Shown: positions 34,996-45,300 of the stretch, piece by piece
Layout of the letters: each line of letters begins with the position of its first letter
Position numbering within the stretch: the stretch's first letter is position 1
From: Clostridium zeae
GTDB lineage: Bacteria > Bacillota > Clostridia > Clostridiales > Clostridiaceae
DNA: 64,000 bases
Assembly (NCBI RefSeq): GCF_017312485.1
Contig: NZ_BMBA01000008.1
Span: forward strand, 90,318 to 154,317
Direction: 5' to 3'
The notes under the pieces: model-generated
Database searches by the model: none
Told to the model about the DNA's origin: nothing
The model's input: only the letters and a program-made list of their open reading frames with translations
Program-made: the position numbers and the translations under genes

Positions 34996-37900
34996 TTAAT
35001 TATTTTTTCTTTTTCTTATCATAACAACCCCAAGAGTTATTACCACTAAACCAAGGAAAACTAAAATATTAGAATCTATTAATGCTCCAGTCTTTACAAG
35101 CTGCGTTACCGAATTATTGTTAGATGCTGGTGCATCGTTAGTATTCTTAACAACTGGTTTTAACTGATCTTTGACAGTAAAAGTCTTTACTTCAGAAGAA
35201 CTTATATTTACTTGAAGTACCTCTGTATTTACAAGGTACCCTTCTGGCGCTTTAGTTTCTTTAATTGTATAAGCACCATAAACAACTTCTGAAAATCTTG
35301 CAATACCATTTTCATCTGTTAATACTTTTTGTACTTCTTTTCCCTGTTCATCAAAGAGAGTAAATTCTGCCCCTTTAAGAAGTTTGTCATCTTCTCCTAG
35401 CTTCTTAACCTCAATTGAACCTCTTATCTTTTTGTTCTCAATAGGTCCTACTTCATAGACTTTTCCATCCTCGGTTATATTTACCTTGTACTCGTCGTCT
35501 ATCTTGTTATAACCTAATTTTGCTTTGGTTTCTTTCACTATATACTGACCATAAACTACATTATCAAACTCAGCAATACCATCTTTATCAGTAACCTTTG
35601 AAGCAACTAAATTTCCTCGCTCATCAAGTAGTGAAAATTCTGCACCCTCTAGAGCTTCTTTTTGTTCTCCAACTTTTATTACCTTTATTGATGCCCTAAT
35701 TTTTTTATTTATTAGATTATCCGGTACTGGATTTATAGTTTTTCCGTCTTCAATTATCTCAGCTTTAATAGCTTGAGGATACAAGCTATATCCTTCTGGT
35801 GCCTTTGATTCAACTATATTATATAATCCATATTCTAAGTTTTTAAAAGATACTAATCCAGTGTCTGAGCTAGTAGAAACTCCTAAAGGTGTTTTTAGCT
35901 CTTTATCCAAAGCTGAATAAATCTTGAATTCCGCATCTTTTAATGGCTTATTATCTTCACCGAATTTATAGAATTCAATGTTACCTCTTATTTTTGAATC
36001 ACTTACTACATATGGTGCAGCCTGAACAGTTATTCCCTCATCTCTCACGGATGCTGTAAGTACTTGAGAAGAAACTGTATATCCATTCGGAGCTTTTGTT
36101 TCTTTAATCTTATAATCACCATAATCAACATTTGAGAAAGTTATAAATCCGTTATCAACACTTAAGTCCTTTGCTACAGGACTTTCAAATTTTCCATCCT
36201 CTGCTTTATATAATGTATATTCTGCATCCTTTAACGGATCTCCATTTTCTCCAACTTTCTTAAATTCTATTGAGCCTCTGATTTTATCGTTCTCATAGAT
36301 ATAAGTTATATTTTTTTCATCAGTTGTATTTTTCACCTGAAACTTGTAAACCTCACTGCTTAACTTATAACCTACAGGCGCTGTTTTTTCTCTAACTGAG
36401 TAATCTATATCAAATTTCAAGTTATTAAATAGGGCTATACCATCATCTGTGGTTGGCTCTGAAGTTTTAATAACATTTTCATATTTATCAAGAAGTTCAA
36501 ATACAGCCCCTTTAATAGGAGTACTAGTAACTTTGTCAGCTTTAATAACCTTTATGCTTCCACTTTCACCAATACTTCCTCCTCCAGCAACCTGAAATCT
36601 AACTGCAACAGGCTGTGAAGTTCCTCTATCAGTAGATCCACTACCAGTAAATGTAGCTGAGTTAGTAAATGGAGACTTAGTTTTATCTGTAACATTGGTT
36701 GTAAAAGATAACCTATAAGAATCCTTTACTGCTGCAGGAAAGTTAAAAGTAAATACTCTAGTATCCTTATCATACTTTACACTATTTTGATTAAGAGCTA
36801 CTTCATCACTTTTTGTTAAGGTTCCATCTGAATTCACTATATTTTTATATAACTTCACAGATGTAGTATCCAGCTCCAACCCCTGCTGCAAGGTATCAAC
36901 AACGGTTGCTGTATCTAGCGAAATCTGATTTGAATTTACGTCAATATTCCAATCAATAAACGAATTGCCATCTACATAACTGCTTGTCTTGTTTATTGTA
37001 GTATTCTTTATAGTGATTGTAGCTGGATCGCTTACATTTGGAGGTATTATGTCTCCTGATAAACTAGCAGTATTGCTTATCTGCTTATCTCCATTGGTAT
37101 TAAATATACTTAAATCTATAACCTTAGTTTTAAGGGTTATAGTCTGTGTAGTATTTATAGTCCCTACAAAGTTGTAAGTAAAAGTCTTGCTAGCACTATC
37201 ATAATTATAATTCGAGCTATTAGCTTGTACACCATTTATAGTTACTGAGCCATCTACAAATTCTTGCCCACTAGTAATTACATCAGTAACCTTTGCACTA
37301 TTAATAGGCATTTTATTTTTATTTACCACTATTGTCCAAGTAGCTTCTCTAGTTGCATAGTTATAATTGGATCCGTCTTTCCTTATAACCTCACTATTTA
37401 CATTTTGATTTGCAGTATCTTGAGAGGTTTCTATACCATCACCACTTATTGATGCAGTGTTACTATAGGACTTATTTGTTATATTTGCTGCAAATACCTT
37501 TGGATCTGTAACCTTAGTTTTAAAGGTTATAGTATAGGTACTGTTTATACTGCCATTAAAATTATATTTCAGTATACCTGTTTTAGTACTATCTCCTGAA
37601 ACTGGAGTATAGCTAAAGCTGCCATTAGCGTTATTATCAATACCTGCAGAGTTATCAACATATTGCTGTCCAGTAGGTATATTGTCCGTTATTACTGCAT
37701 TATTGATATTAATTTTGTTATTATCAACTATAATTTTCCAAGTAATTTCTGCAGTTTGAGCATTATAGCCTGCTGCTTGCTTATCAATTATATTACTTGG
37801 AACTCCAACCACTGCACTATCTGAGGCATTGCTTGGAATACCCACTCCTATAAAATCAACTTTATTTGTAAAATTCTTAGTTTTATTAGAGTTATATGTT

Positions 37901-39129
37901 GTTAAATCAACTATATCTGTAGAAAAGGTTATAGTATGCGGTTCATTTATATCCCCTTGGAAAATATATTGAAAGGTACTGCCTGAGTAATCATACTCAC
38001 TGTCGCTTATATTTTTTCCATCAACCTTCACAGTTCCAGCGGTTAATGCTAACCCTGCAGGAATTGTATCTTTAACCAATGCATTAGTTAGGTGCTGTGC
38101 ATTATTGTTGACTTTAATACTCCAATCTATTGTTTTAGTGGTTGAATTATAAGCACCACTTTTACTTATAAAATCCGTAGTAACAACAACTGATGCTACG
38201 TTTGATAAATCCTGTTTTCCATCATGGTTGAGCTTTGCTTGATTAGATTCTGTAGTTTTTGCACCTTCTGATTGAAAGACAGCAGGGTCTGTAACTTTAG
38301 TTTTAAAAACTATATTATAGCTTTGATTTATAGCACCTTGAAACTTATATGAAAGTGTCCCAGTTTTAGTCCTGTCAGCGCTATCATTAGCTAGATAACT
38401 AAATCCACTAGCACTACCATTATTATTGATAGTAGCAGAGTTATCAACGTATTGTTGTCCCAAAGGTATCTCATCCACCACCTCCACATCATTTAAAGTG
38501 AGCTTATCTGGGTTAGTTGTTATGGTCCATGTTACTTCATTCTTACTTGGATTATAACTTCCTGTTTTTGTTATATAAGTCTTAGGGGCCACAGGATCCT
38601 GATGAAAGTTCACATCTACCACCTTTGTAACACTTGCTCCAATATCAAAGATAATCTTTTCAGGATTTGTATTTCCAATCTGACTTTGATTAAAATAGCT
38701 GTCTACATAAAAATATCCACTTACATTTGAGTGAGTACTTGCATAGTCTGTAAAAGTGATTACAACATTACCTGAAGTATCAATATTTACCTTTGCCACA
38801 ACCTCACTTGATCCAGCAGCAACTAAATCAAAATTAAGAGTTTTTATTATTTGTATCTGCTTTGGAATTTTCATTGTATAGGTGTCTCCAGCTTTAACTA
38901 CTGCAGTATTAGGAATTGAAAACTTATAATTTATATGCACTTCCGAACTTTTACTCACATCACTTCCCAAGGGATTTCCACTTCCATCAGTTAATGTAAG
39001 ATCAGTGATAAAAGGTACTGTGTTAGTTAGGTCTGCTGCGTTGACCATTAACGGCTGGAATCCTATTCCACAAACCTGAAAAATAATTGCCATAATTAGA
39101 GCAATTAAAGCTTTTCCCTTATTTCTCAT
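34996..39129 (-). CDS. Giant CnaB-repeat adhesin with LVKTG sorting signal
   Basis: A 1377-aa secreted protein from the ATG at 39129 (AAGGAGGAGAGAA upstream; the longer frame to 39180 lacks a site). Signal peptide about 1-31. An N-terminal adhesin domain (about 32-175) is followed by five tandem beta-sandwich modules of about 130 aa resembling the Cna collagen-binding fold (each starting (I/F)-x-K-x-x-x-Y and W-x-I-x-V-(N/D)-N-N). Five CnaB/prealbumin-like modules of about 85-90 aa follow (G-(S/N)-I-(E/K)-x-x-K...G-A-x-(F/Y)-x-L...E-T-K-A-P-x-G-Y), a type that often forms isopeptide bonds. The anchor is LVKTG, a hydrophobic helix, then RKRKNN; Val replaces the usual Pro. A c-di-GMP-II riboswitch lies in the leader. 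Confidence 0.92.
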   Translation of the reverse strand: MRNKGKALIALIMAIIFQVCGIGFQPLMVNAADLTNTVPFITDLTLTDGSGNPLGSDVSKSSEVHINYKFSIPNTAVVKAGDTYTMKIPKQIQIIKTLNFDLVAAGSSEVVAKVNIDTSGNVVITFTDYASTHSNVSGYFYVDSYFNQSQIGNTNPEKIIFDIGASVTKVVDVNFHQDPVAPKTYITKTGSYNPSKNEVTWTITTNPDKLTLNDVEVVDEIPLGQQYVDNSATINNNGSASGFSYLANDSADRTKTGTLSYKFQGAINQSYNIVFKTKVTDPAVFQSEGAKTTESNQAKLNHDGKQDLSNVASVVVTTDFISKSGAYNSTTKTIDWSIKVNNNAQHLTNALVKDTIPAGLALTAGTVKVDGKNISDSEYDYSGSTFQYIFQGDINEPHTITFSTDIVDLTTYNSNKTKNFTNKVDFIGVGIPSNASDSAVVGVPSNIIDKQAAGYNAQTAEITWKIIVDNNKININNAVITDNIPTGQQYVDNSAGIDNNANGSFSYTPVSGDSTKTGILKYNFNGSINSTYTITFKTKVTDPKVFAANITNKSYSNTASISGDGIETSQDTANQNVNSEVIRKDGSNYNYATREATWTIVVNKNKMPINSAKVTDVITSGQEFVDGSVTINGVQANSSNYNYDSASKTFTYNFVGTINTTQTITLKTKVIDLSIFNTNGDKQISNTASLSGDIIPPNVSDPATITIKNTTINKTSSYVDGNSFIDWNIDVNSNQISLDTATVVDTLQQGLELDTTSVKLYKNIVNSDGTLTKSDEVALNQNSVKYDKDTRVFTFNFPAAVKDSYRLSFTTNVTDKTKSPFTNSATFTGSGSTDRGTSQPVAVRFQVAGGGSIGESGSIKVIKADKVTSTPIKGAVFELLDKYENVIKTSEPTTDDGIALFNNLKFDIDYSVREKTAPVGYKLSSEVYKFQVKNTTDEKNITYIYENDKIRGSIEFKKVGENGDPLKDAEYTLYKAEDGKFESPVAKDLSVDNGFITFSNVDYGDYKIKETKAPNGYTVSSQVLTASVRDEGITVQAAPYVVSDSKIRGNIEFYKFGEDNKPLKDAEFKIYSALDKELKTPLGVSTSSDTGLVSFKNLEYGLYNIVESKAPEGYSLYPQAIKAEIIEDGKTINPVPDNLINKKIRASIKVIKVGEQKEALEGAEFSLLDERGNLVASKVTDKDGIAEFDNVVYGQYIVKETKAKLGYNKIDDEYKVNITEDGKVYEVGPIENKKIRGSIEVKKLGEDDKLLKGAEFTLFDEQGKEVQKVLTDENGIARFSEVVYGAYTIKETKAPEGYLVNTEVLQVNISSSEVKTFTVKDQLKPVVKNTNDAPASNNNSVTQLVKTGALIDSNILVFLGLVVITLGVVMIRKRKNN

Positions 39130-39245
39130 TTCTCTCCTCCTTTTAATGAGCATTATTTGGTGATATATTTTTTTCACCAATTAGTTTCTGTAATCTTAAA
39201 ATCAATAATTTATAAACTCTTTAATATTGATGCTAAAAAAAGTAA

Positions 39246-39276
39246 AAAAAATAGGCCTAACTAATTAAAGTTGGCC
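39246..39276 (-). terminator. Riboswitch expression-platform terminator upstream of the adhesin
   Basis: On the minus strand GGCCAACT, a 6-nt loop, AGTT-A-GGCC, then TATTTTTTTT. The first arm (39269-39276) is the segment directly after the conserved GTGCAACC of the aptamer and contains the 3' strand of its closing helix, so aptamer closure and terminator formation exclude each other. That predicts readthrough when c-di-GMP is bound. Confidence 0.8.
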
Positions 39277-39336
39277 GGTTGCACTACTAGCTCGCTATAT
39301 ACAAAGTGCCCAGATTAAGTATATAGCTCAACGCTT
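39268..39336 (-). ncRNA. c-di-GMP-II riboswitch aptamer
   Basis: The minus strand carries the conserved core of the c-di-GMP-II class: CTGGGCACTTT (39303-39313) and, after a hairpin segment, TAGTAGTGCAACCGGCC (39273-39289). GGCACT and AGTGC can form the class-defining pseudoknot. GCTATATAC and GTATATAGC form a 9-bp helix, and CGTTG (39329-39333) pairs with CAAC (39270-39273) to close the element. The match to the known Clostridium acetobutylicum aptamer core is from memory of that family, not from a covariance search. It lies about 140 nt upstream of the adhesin ATG. Confidence 0.88.
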
Positions 39337-39490
39337 CCATTTTATATAGATAATTAACTCATATATCCATATTAACTATCATTTATATTAATTTCGCAAG
39401 ATATCCTATTTTTCATTTATAATACAAAAACTAATAATTAAATAATATCTATTATCAATACTTTTGTCAATATTTCTCTTTTATGTTAAA

Positions 39491-39516
39491 ACCTCTGCCC
39501 AAAAGTGAGCAGAGGT
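39491..39516 (-). terminator. Terminator of the radical SAM gene
   Basis: A perfect 8-bp inverted repeat ACCTCTGC / GCAGAGGT with a 10-nt loop, followed on the minus strand by four T. It lies 75 bp after the radical SAM stop and upstream of the riboswitch promoter region. Confidence 0.75.
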
Positions 39517-39590
39517 CTCAAAATAACTATATTTATGCGGAGTTTTGAAAATAGATTTTAGATTAAAATGTTTCATATTTTTGGAACTGA

Positions 39591-40685
39591 TTATAGGTTT
39601 CCTAATAATTTTCTCACTTCAGCTTCTTTTTCAAACAGCACACAGCCACCACTATGCTCTCCTGAAAGTATTTCATATTCCTTAAGCTTTTGGAATAGTG
39701 GAGATTTAAGAGCCTCTAATAAAGTACAATTTTTTAAATTCATATCTGAAAAAGGAGAAAATGGGCATGGTTCTGCTCCTCCGTTTGTATTTATGTGAAA
39801 GAAACCTCTACCTGCCGCAAGGCACCCACCTGTATACTTTTCATCTCCAGGGAAGGATAAGAAGATAGCATCTTCGTACATTTCTCTAAGCTTTTCCTGA
39901 TCGGCTTCAAGAATATCACGCTCTTTATCTGTTGGCGCAATGTTCTTAGTAGCTTCTGTAACAGGAACATATTCTACGAAAACCATTGCTCTACAGCCCT
40001 TTTCATACAGTTTATCAAAAAATTCTTTACTTGAAACTGTATTTATATTTTCAGTAGTCACAGTAACCGATGCACCGTACAATATACCTTTTTTCTTTAA
40101 ACTATCCATTACCTTCATTAAAGTATCGTAAGTTCCTTCACCACGTCTATCATCGGTCTGATTTCTATCTCCCTCTATACTTAGAATTGGTACAAGATTT
40201 CTATTCTTATCTAGGAGACTTATATAAGCTTCGTCAAGCATTGTACCATTTGTAAATATAGGGAACATTATTTCTTTTACTTTAGCAGCTTTTTCAACTA
40301 CTTCTCTTCTCATAAGTGGTTCTCCACCAGCAAGCAATATAAATGGAATGCCTAAATCCTTTGCTTCCTCGAAAATTTCTCCCCATCTTTGCGCTGACAT
40401 TTGATTTAATTCTAAACCTTCTCCACAAGCTTTATTTGCTCTAGCATAGCACCCCTTGCAGAACAAGTTACAAGTGCTAGTTATACTTGAAATTAAAAAT
40501 GAAGGTATATCTTGTCCATTAGCTTCAAAGGTTTCCCTTTTCTTTTTTGCTTCCTTACTAGCTAGCATGTATTTTACCATGAACGCAGTTTCTCTTGGAT
40601 TTTTAAAGGATGCCTTTATTATATTATTGATTATATTCTCTATTCCACCACTCATATATTCTGCTATGTTAAACTCACTATTCAT
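39591..40685 (-). CDS. Radical SAM protein with SPASM-like C-terminus
   Basis: A 364-aa enzyme. The radical SAM cluster motif C-N-L-F-C-K-G-C (CxxxCxxC) is near residues 73-80, with the glycine-rich SAM-binding LLAGGEPLMR about 45 residues later. The C-terminal part has Cys residues (C-L-A-A-G-R-G-F near 283, C-P-F-S-P-F-S near 299, then C-T-L-L and G-G-C-V-L-F) that would hold one auxiliary Fe-S cluster. Such proteins modify peptides or other substrates. No obvious precursor peptide or transporter adjoins it, so the substrate is open. Monocistronic, with AGGGAAT ribosome site and its own terminator. Confidence 0.85.
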   Translation of the reverse strand: MNSEFNIAEYMSGGIENIINNIIKASFKNPRETAFMVKYMLASKEAKKKRETFEANGQDIPSFLISSITSTCNLFCKGCYARANKACGEGLELNQMSAQRWGEIFEEAKDLGIPFILLAGGEPLMRREVVEKAAKVKEIMFPIFTNGTMLDEAYISLLDKNRNLVPILSIEGDRNQTDDRRGEGTYDTLMKVMDSLKKKGILYGASVTVTTENINTVSSKEFFDKLYEKGCRAMVFVEYVPVTEATKNIAPTDKERDILEADQEKLREMYEDAIFLSFPGDEKYTGGCLAAGRGFFHINTNGGAEPCPFSPFSDMNLKNCTLLEALKSPLFQKLKEYEILSGEHSGGCVLFEKEAEVRKLLGNL

Positions 40686-41048
40686 ATTCCCTAAAACCCC
40701 TTATTTTTATATTCTTTTATATATCAATAAATTTTATTGAAACTCTACTTATACCTATGTTTATAAATCATGACACGCTTTATATCTTTAGATTATGTTT
40801 AATATTACTGTTAAAGTTAAAGTGTTACTTCATCAATATATCTGAAAGGTAGCATCTTAATTCTAGAATAATTCTTAAAAATAGTGTTTGCTTGAAATTT
40901 ATATATTTTTATTCCTCACATTTATTGTCATACTATTAGTCTATGTTTAAGAATATCGTTGAAATTAAGTTGTTATGCAGGAGATGCTTTATTATATATG
41001 CTTTATGTGTCCTAAATGTGACTCAGTATCTATTTAACTATTATCTAT
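40686..41048. other. Intergenic region with repeat copy B
   Basis: No gene seen. It holds the 51-bp repeat (40942-40992), a weaker similar stretch from about 40794, the zinc-ribbon-like relic (41007-41025) and the promoter region of the radical SAM gene. The 3' end of the SARP-type regulator gene abuts it without a clear terminator. Confidence 0.5.
40942..40992 (+). repeat. Dispersed 51-bp repeat, copy B
   Basis: About 43 of 51 positions match 34701-34751. Downstream, at 41007-41025, is the GTGTCCTAAATGTGACTCA piece also seen near copy A. On the plus strand a short frame starts M-F-K-N-I-V-E-I-K, as M-F-K-K-I-I-E-I-N in copy A, so the repeat once encoded protein. Confidence 0.65.
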
Positions 41049-42362
41049 CTATGCATCTAAATCTTTCATAAGCCTTTTATAAAGTTCTACAGTGCTTTTA
41101 CTTGGTTTTACGTCTAACTCATTTTCTAGTGTGTCCATTACATCTTTATAAAACTTGATAAGTCTTAACTTATCTCCTTTATAAAAATAGCATTTCATCA
41201 TTAATTCATAAATTTCTTCATTATATGTATTTAGTCTTAACAATCTAGATAGATATTTTATTGCTATATCATACTGCTTCTTATCAATATAATAGTTTGA
41301 AAGCTTAATTGTCATATCTACATTTAAGTCATTAAGCTTTTGTACCTCATCAATACTCCATATATAGGCTTTATTTCCGTACAATTCTCCTTGATATAAA
41401 TCAAGTATTCTTTCTACTATTCTTATGTTAGAATCATCTAAATTTTTATAATTTTTAAGTTTTCTAAAATCCCATAGATCACAATAAAAATTATCTAAGT
41501 TTAAAATATAACAGCCATTTTTATATTTGATAACTTCTTCTGTAAAGTTTGCTTTTTTTAAAGAGGTTTTCAATCTATATATTGTACTATGAAGATTATG
41601 TTCAGCTTTTTTCTCTGGAAAATCTGTCCACAGCATCTCACATAATCTCCATTTCTCAACAGGACGTCCTTCACTTAAGATAAGATATGCAAATAGCTCT
41701 TCAACCTTTACAGTTTCAAATTTAATTTGATTTAGTGCACTACTATCTTTTTCTTCAATAGACAATGTAAATTGCCCAAGGCACGTAACTTTGCATCTCT
41801 GATTTTTATTGACAAATATATCTTCCTCAGTAGTATGTTGTGTTCCTCGTTCGCTAGTGTTTTCTTTGGATAAATTCTTTTCTTTAATTTTATTTTCAGA
41901 AACAGTGTTAATTAATTTAACCTCCTGCCCTGCTTTAGTTTTATCATTACTATGTAAATTACCTTTATCTGCCTTTTTATTAATATCTTGAATTAATGGA
42001 TATATAGTTATTATCCTATCTATGGTTTTGTTTATCTGTTCCTCTGTAACCGGCTTTAATATGTAATCTACCGCGTCGACCTTAAAGGCATCAAAAGCAT
42101 ATTCCTTATAAGCTGTAGAAAAAATAATTTGCATTTTGTAGTCTAGTTTTCCTAGTTCTTTTGCTAAGGCTATTCCATTCATTCCTGGCATCTCTACATC
42201 AACGAATGCAATATCAGGCTTAAGCTCATCTATGTGTGAGATTGCCTCCTTTGGATTTGAAAACTCCCCTATTACATCCACCTTGCCACTCTTTTGTATT
42301 ATATATTTCATAAGGCTTAAAGTTGGAAGTTCATCATCAATAATAATAGCAGTTAATTTCAT
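41049..42362 (-). CDS. Response regulator with SARP-type output (REC-wHTH-BTAD)
   Basis: A 437-aa protein. The receiver domain (1-120) has D9-D10, phospho-acceptor D55 in IAFVDVEMPGMNG and K in YILKPVT. A Lys/Glu-rich linker covers about 130-190. A winged-helix domain (about 195-265, with EGRPVEKWRLCEMLW and NLHSTIYRLKTSL) is followed by a bacterial transcriptional activation domain with TPR-like helices (about 275-430). This is the AfsR/SARP-type output. It follows the 7TM hybrid kinase gene by 11 bp and is surely its partner. Targets unknown. Confidence 0.9.
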   Translation of the reverse strand: MKLTAIIIDDELPTLSLMKYIIQKSGKVDVIGEFSNPKEAISHIDELKPDIAFVDVEMPGMNGIALAKELGKLDYKMQIIFSTAYKEYAFDAFKVDAVDYILKPVTEEQINKTIDRIITIYPLIQDINKKADKGNLHSNDKTKAGQEVKLINTVSENKIKEKNLSKENTSERGTQHTTEEDIFVNKNQRCKVTCLGQFTLSIEEKDSSALNQIKFETVKVEELFAYLILSEGRPVEKWRLCEMLWTDFPEKKAEHNLHSTIYRLKTSLKKANFTEEVIKYKNGCYILNLDNFYCDLWDFRKLKNYKNLDDSNIRIVERILDLYQGELYGNKAYIWSIDEVQKLNDLNVDMTIKLSNYYIDKKQYDIAIKYLSRLLRLNTYNEEIYELMMKCYFYKGDKLRLIKFYKDVMDTLENELDVKPSKSTVELYKRLMKDLDA

Positions 42363-42373
42363 CTTTAGTCCCC

Positions 42374-45300
42374 CTACACCTTTGGCAACTTTATAATTAC
42401 ATTTGTGAATATTTGTTCTTCACTTTCTATAATAAATTCACTTCCCTTAATACTTTTCACTCTTCCATAAACATTTCTTATACCGACTCTCTGGTTGGAA
42501 TTTCTACTTATTAATTGTTCTATCTTATCTTTTGATATTCCAACACCATTATCAGCTACGGTTATAACCACTTTTTCCTGTGATTCCTTTATGGATACTT
42601 GGATTTTCACACCAGTTTCTTTGTCATATATCCCATGCTTTATAGAGTTTTCTACTAATGGCTGTATTATCAGCGACGGTATCAGACAGCTTGTAAGCTT
42701 TTCATCAATATCGTACTCTACGGATATTTTATCTCCAAATCTAGCTTTTTCTATTGCTAAATATGCACCTACAAGATCTAATTCATTATATATAGTTGTG
42801 AGAAAAGAATCCTTATCTATATCAAAGACTGTTCTAAGATATTTGCTAAATTGTCCTATAAGATTTGCAGCCTTTTCTCCGTCTGTATAACAAAAGGACA
42901 TTATTGTACTTAAAGCATTAAATAAAAAATGAGGTTTAATCTGAGCATTCAAAAATGCCATTTCGCTATTTACAGCCTCTCTAACTGATTTTTTCATATT
43001 AATTAAGGTTCTTATCCTAGCCTTTATCTCTTTATCATTAAATGGCTTGCTTATATAATCATTGGCTCCAGCTTCAAGTCCTAGTAGCAAATCATCACTT
43101 TTATGACTAGCAGTTGTTATTAATACAGGAAGTTCTATCAAGTTATACTCTTCTCTAAGCTGTTTACATACTCCTATACCTGATATCTTAGGCAGCATTG
43201 TTTCAATTATTACTATATCCACATCATTATCTCTCAGTTTTTCCATGGCTTCTTCCGCTGAAAGAGCTGTTAAAACATCATATCCTTCTGAGGCACATAT
43301 ATTTCCCAGCACATAAATACTCTCTATATCATCATCTACAATCAGAATAGTAAAATCTCTTCCTTCTTTTATATCAATATTTAAATTAACATCTAAAAAA
43401 TCTTCATTTGATAAAGGCTTTGTTGCTGAAGCTCTATTGGACTTCTCCATTTCTATATACCTAGGAATATCAAGAACAAATCTGACCTTTCTTGATTGTT
43501 TATCTTCCTCCTTTGTTAAAGTCCCATTCATAACCTCAGCTAGTTGCTTAGATATTGAAAAATGTAGCTCTTCATGCTCCATACTTATGTTGTCGTGAAA
43601 TATATTTTGAGTATTGCTCTTATTTACAACACTACCTTCATATTCAATATAGATATGTATTAAATGCCTTTCCGTAGTACTGCTTATTCTAATAGAACCT
43701 TGTTCCATATTATTTATAAAGCTTTCTATCAAGTTGTTTAGTATTTGTCTCATTCTATCTTCATCTGCATGTATAAAAACATTGTCTTCTACTTCATTTG
43801 TTAGCTCTATTCTATTTTTATCTATTAAATAGTTAAAAACATCCAATGCTATACTTACGCATATTTTAAGATCAACTTTTCCTAGTTCAAGTCTTAACCT
43901 TCCACTTTTTAGAATTATAAAATCCGATATATCTCCAACTAGTTTTGACATCCTTCTCGAAACCCTATTTATCAGTAAGATATCTCTTTTTTCTTTAGCT
44001 AATCTCATAACACTATCTCTTTGAAGCAATGAATGTGATATATTTGTTATCCCAAAGATAGGTGTCTTTAAATCATGAGATATTCTAGCCATAAATTCAT
44101 CTGTAGCCTTTTCCGCTTTCATTAAATCTCTTGATAGCTGTGCTACATTTTCATAGGCTAAGGTAAATCTATAAGCTAATAATGTAGCCGTAAATATTAT
44201 AAATCCTAGAAAGGAAATCCCTAGAACTATATAACTTCCAAAAATTCCGTTGTCATATACTACAGTAATAATAGGAAATACGAAAAGACAAATCATTGCT
44301 GCAGAAAACATTATAGATCCTTTTTTATCTAAAGTTCCATAGTCCTTTTTATATATGCATATGATAGAGTTTATAAGTACTAATATTATAACTACTTGAT
44401 TAAAGGCTAAAAACCAAAATTTTATTGATGAATATATACTATAAGGTGCCACTAATATTAAAATTAAATATGGAACCACAACTATGTAAATTATCTTATT
44501 AAATTTATTATTTAGATACGCTTCATTTATACTTCTAACAAATAAACTAAAAGGAATCACTACTACTATGGAAACAAAGTATTGGATTCTATAAACAATA
44601 TATCCTAAACTGTTATATAGAAGCTGCGAGAGAATTCTTTCACCATTAGCCAATACACAAATAGCTAATGAAATAAAAAATATTCCGCTATATAAAAAAC
44701 TTCTATTCACTAGTTTTTCTCCCATCTTATATATGGTTAAGTGATATACTCCAAACAAAACAAGTATCACTGTAGCTGATATATCTAATCCATTTTTAAT
44801 ATCTCCTATACTATCTACTTGGCTACCTTCACCAAATATTATACTATTTGCTATACCTCCTACTGAAGAATCATAGTTTGCTACTTGTATTATAAGTTCT
44901 ATATCAAAATCACTGTTAGCTCCATAATTTCTCGATTTCTCTTTTTTACTGTCGTTATAAAAATATATATTATACGGGCTATTATTACCTTTATATTTAT
45001 TTACGTCTAATGAGCTCTCCCCTTTTTGTCCTAAAAGTTTTCCATTTATATAAACTTTACTGGCCATCTTTATATTCTCTATATTTATACCGAGTAAGTT
45101 ATCTCTTTCACTTGTTTTAATTAACAATCTATATGTAGCAACCCCTTTAGTTATTACTTTATCGTTTTTCCTCCATAGAAATGGTACTTCTATATAATTC
45201 TGACGTTCTTTTATCTTATCACCATTGATTTGGAAATCTACTGGAGTTAGGAGTTCATTTGGGTATAACTGCCACTGTCCATCAAGTTTTATAGCGCCGT

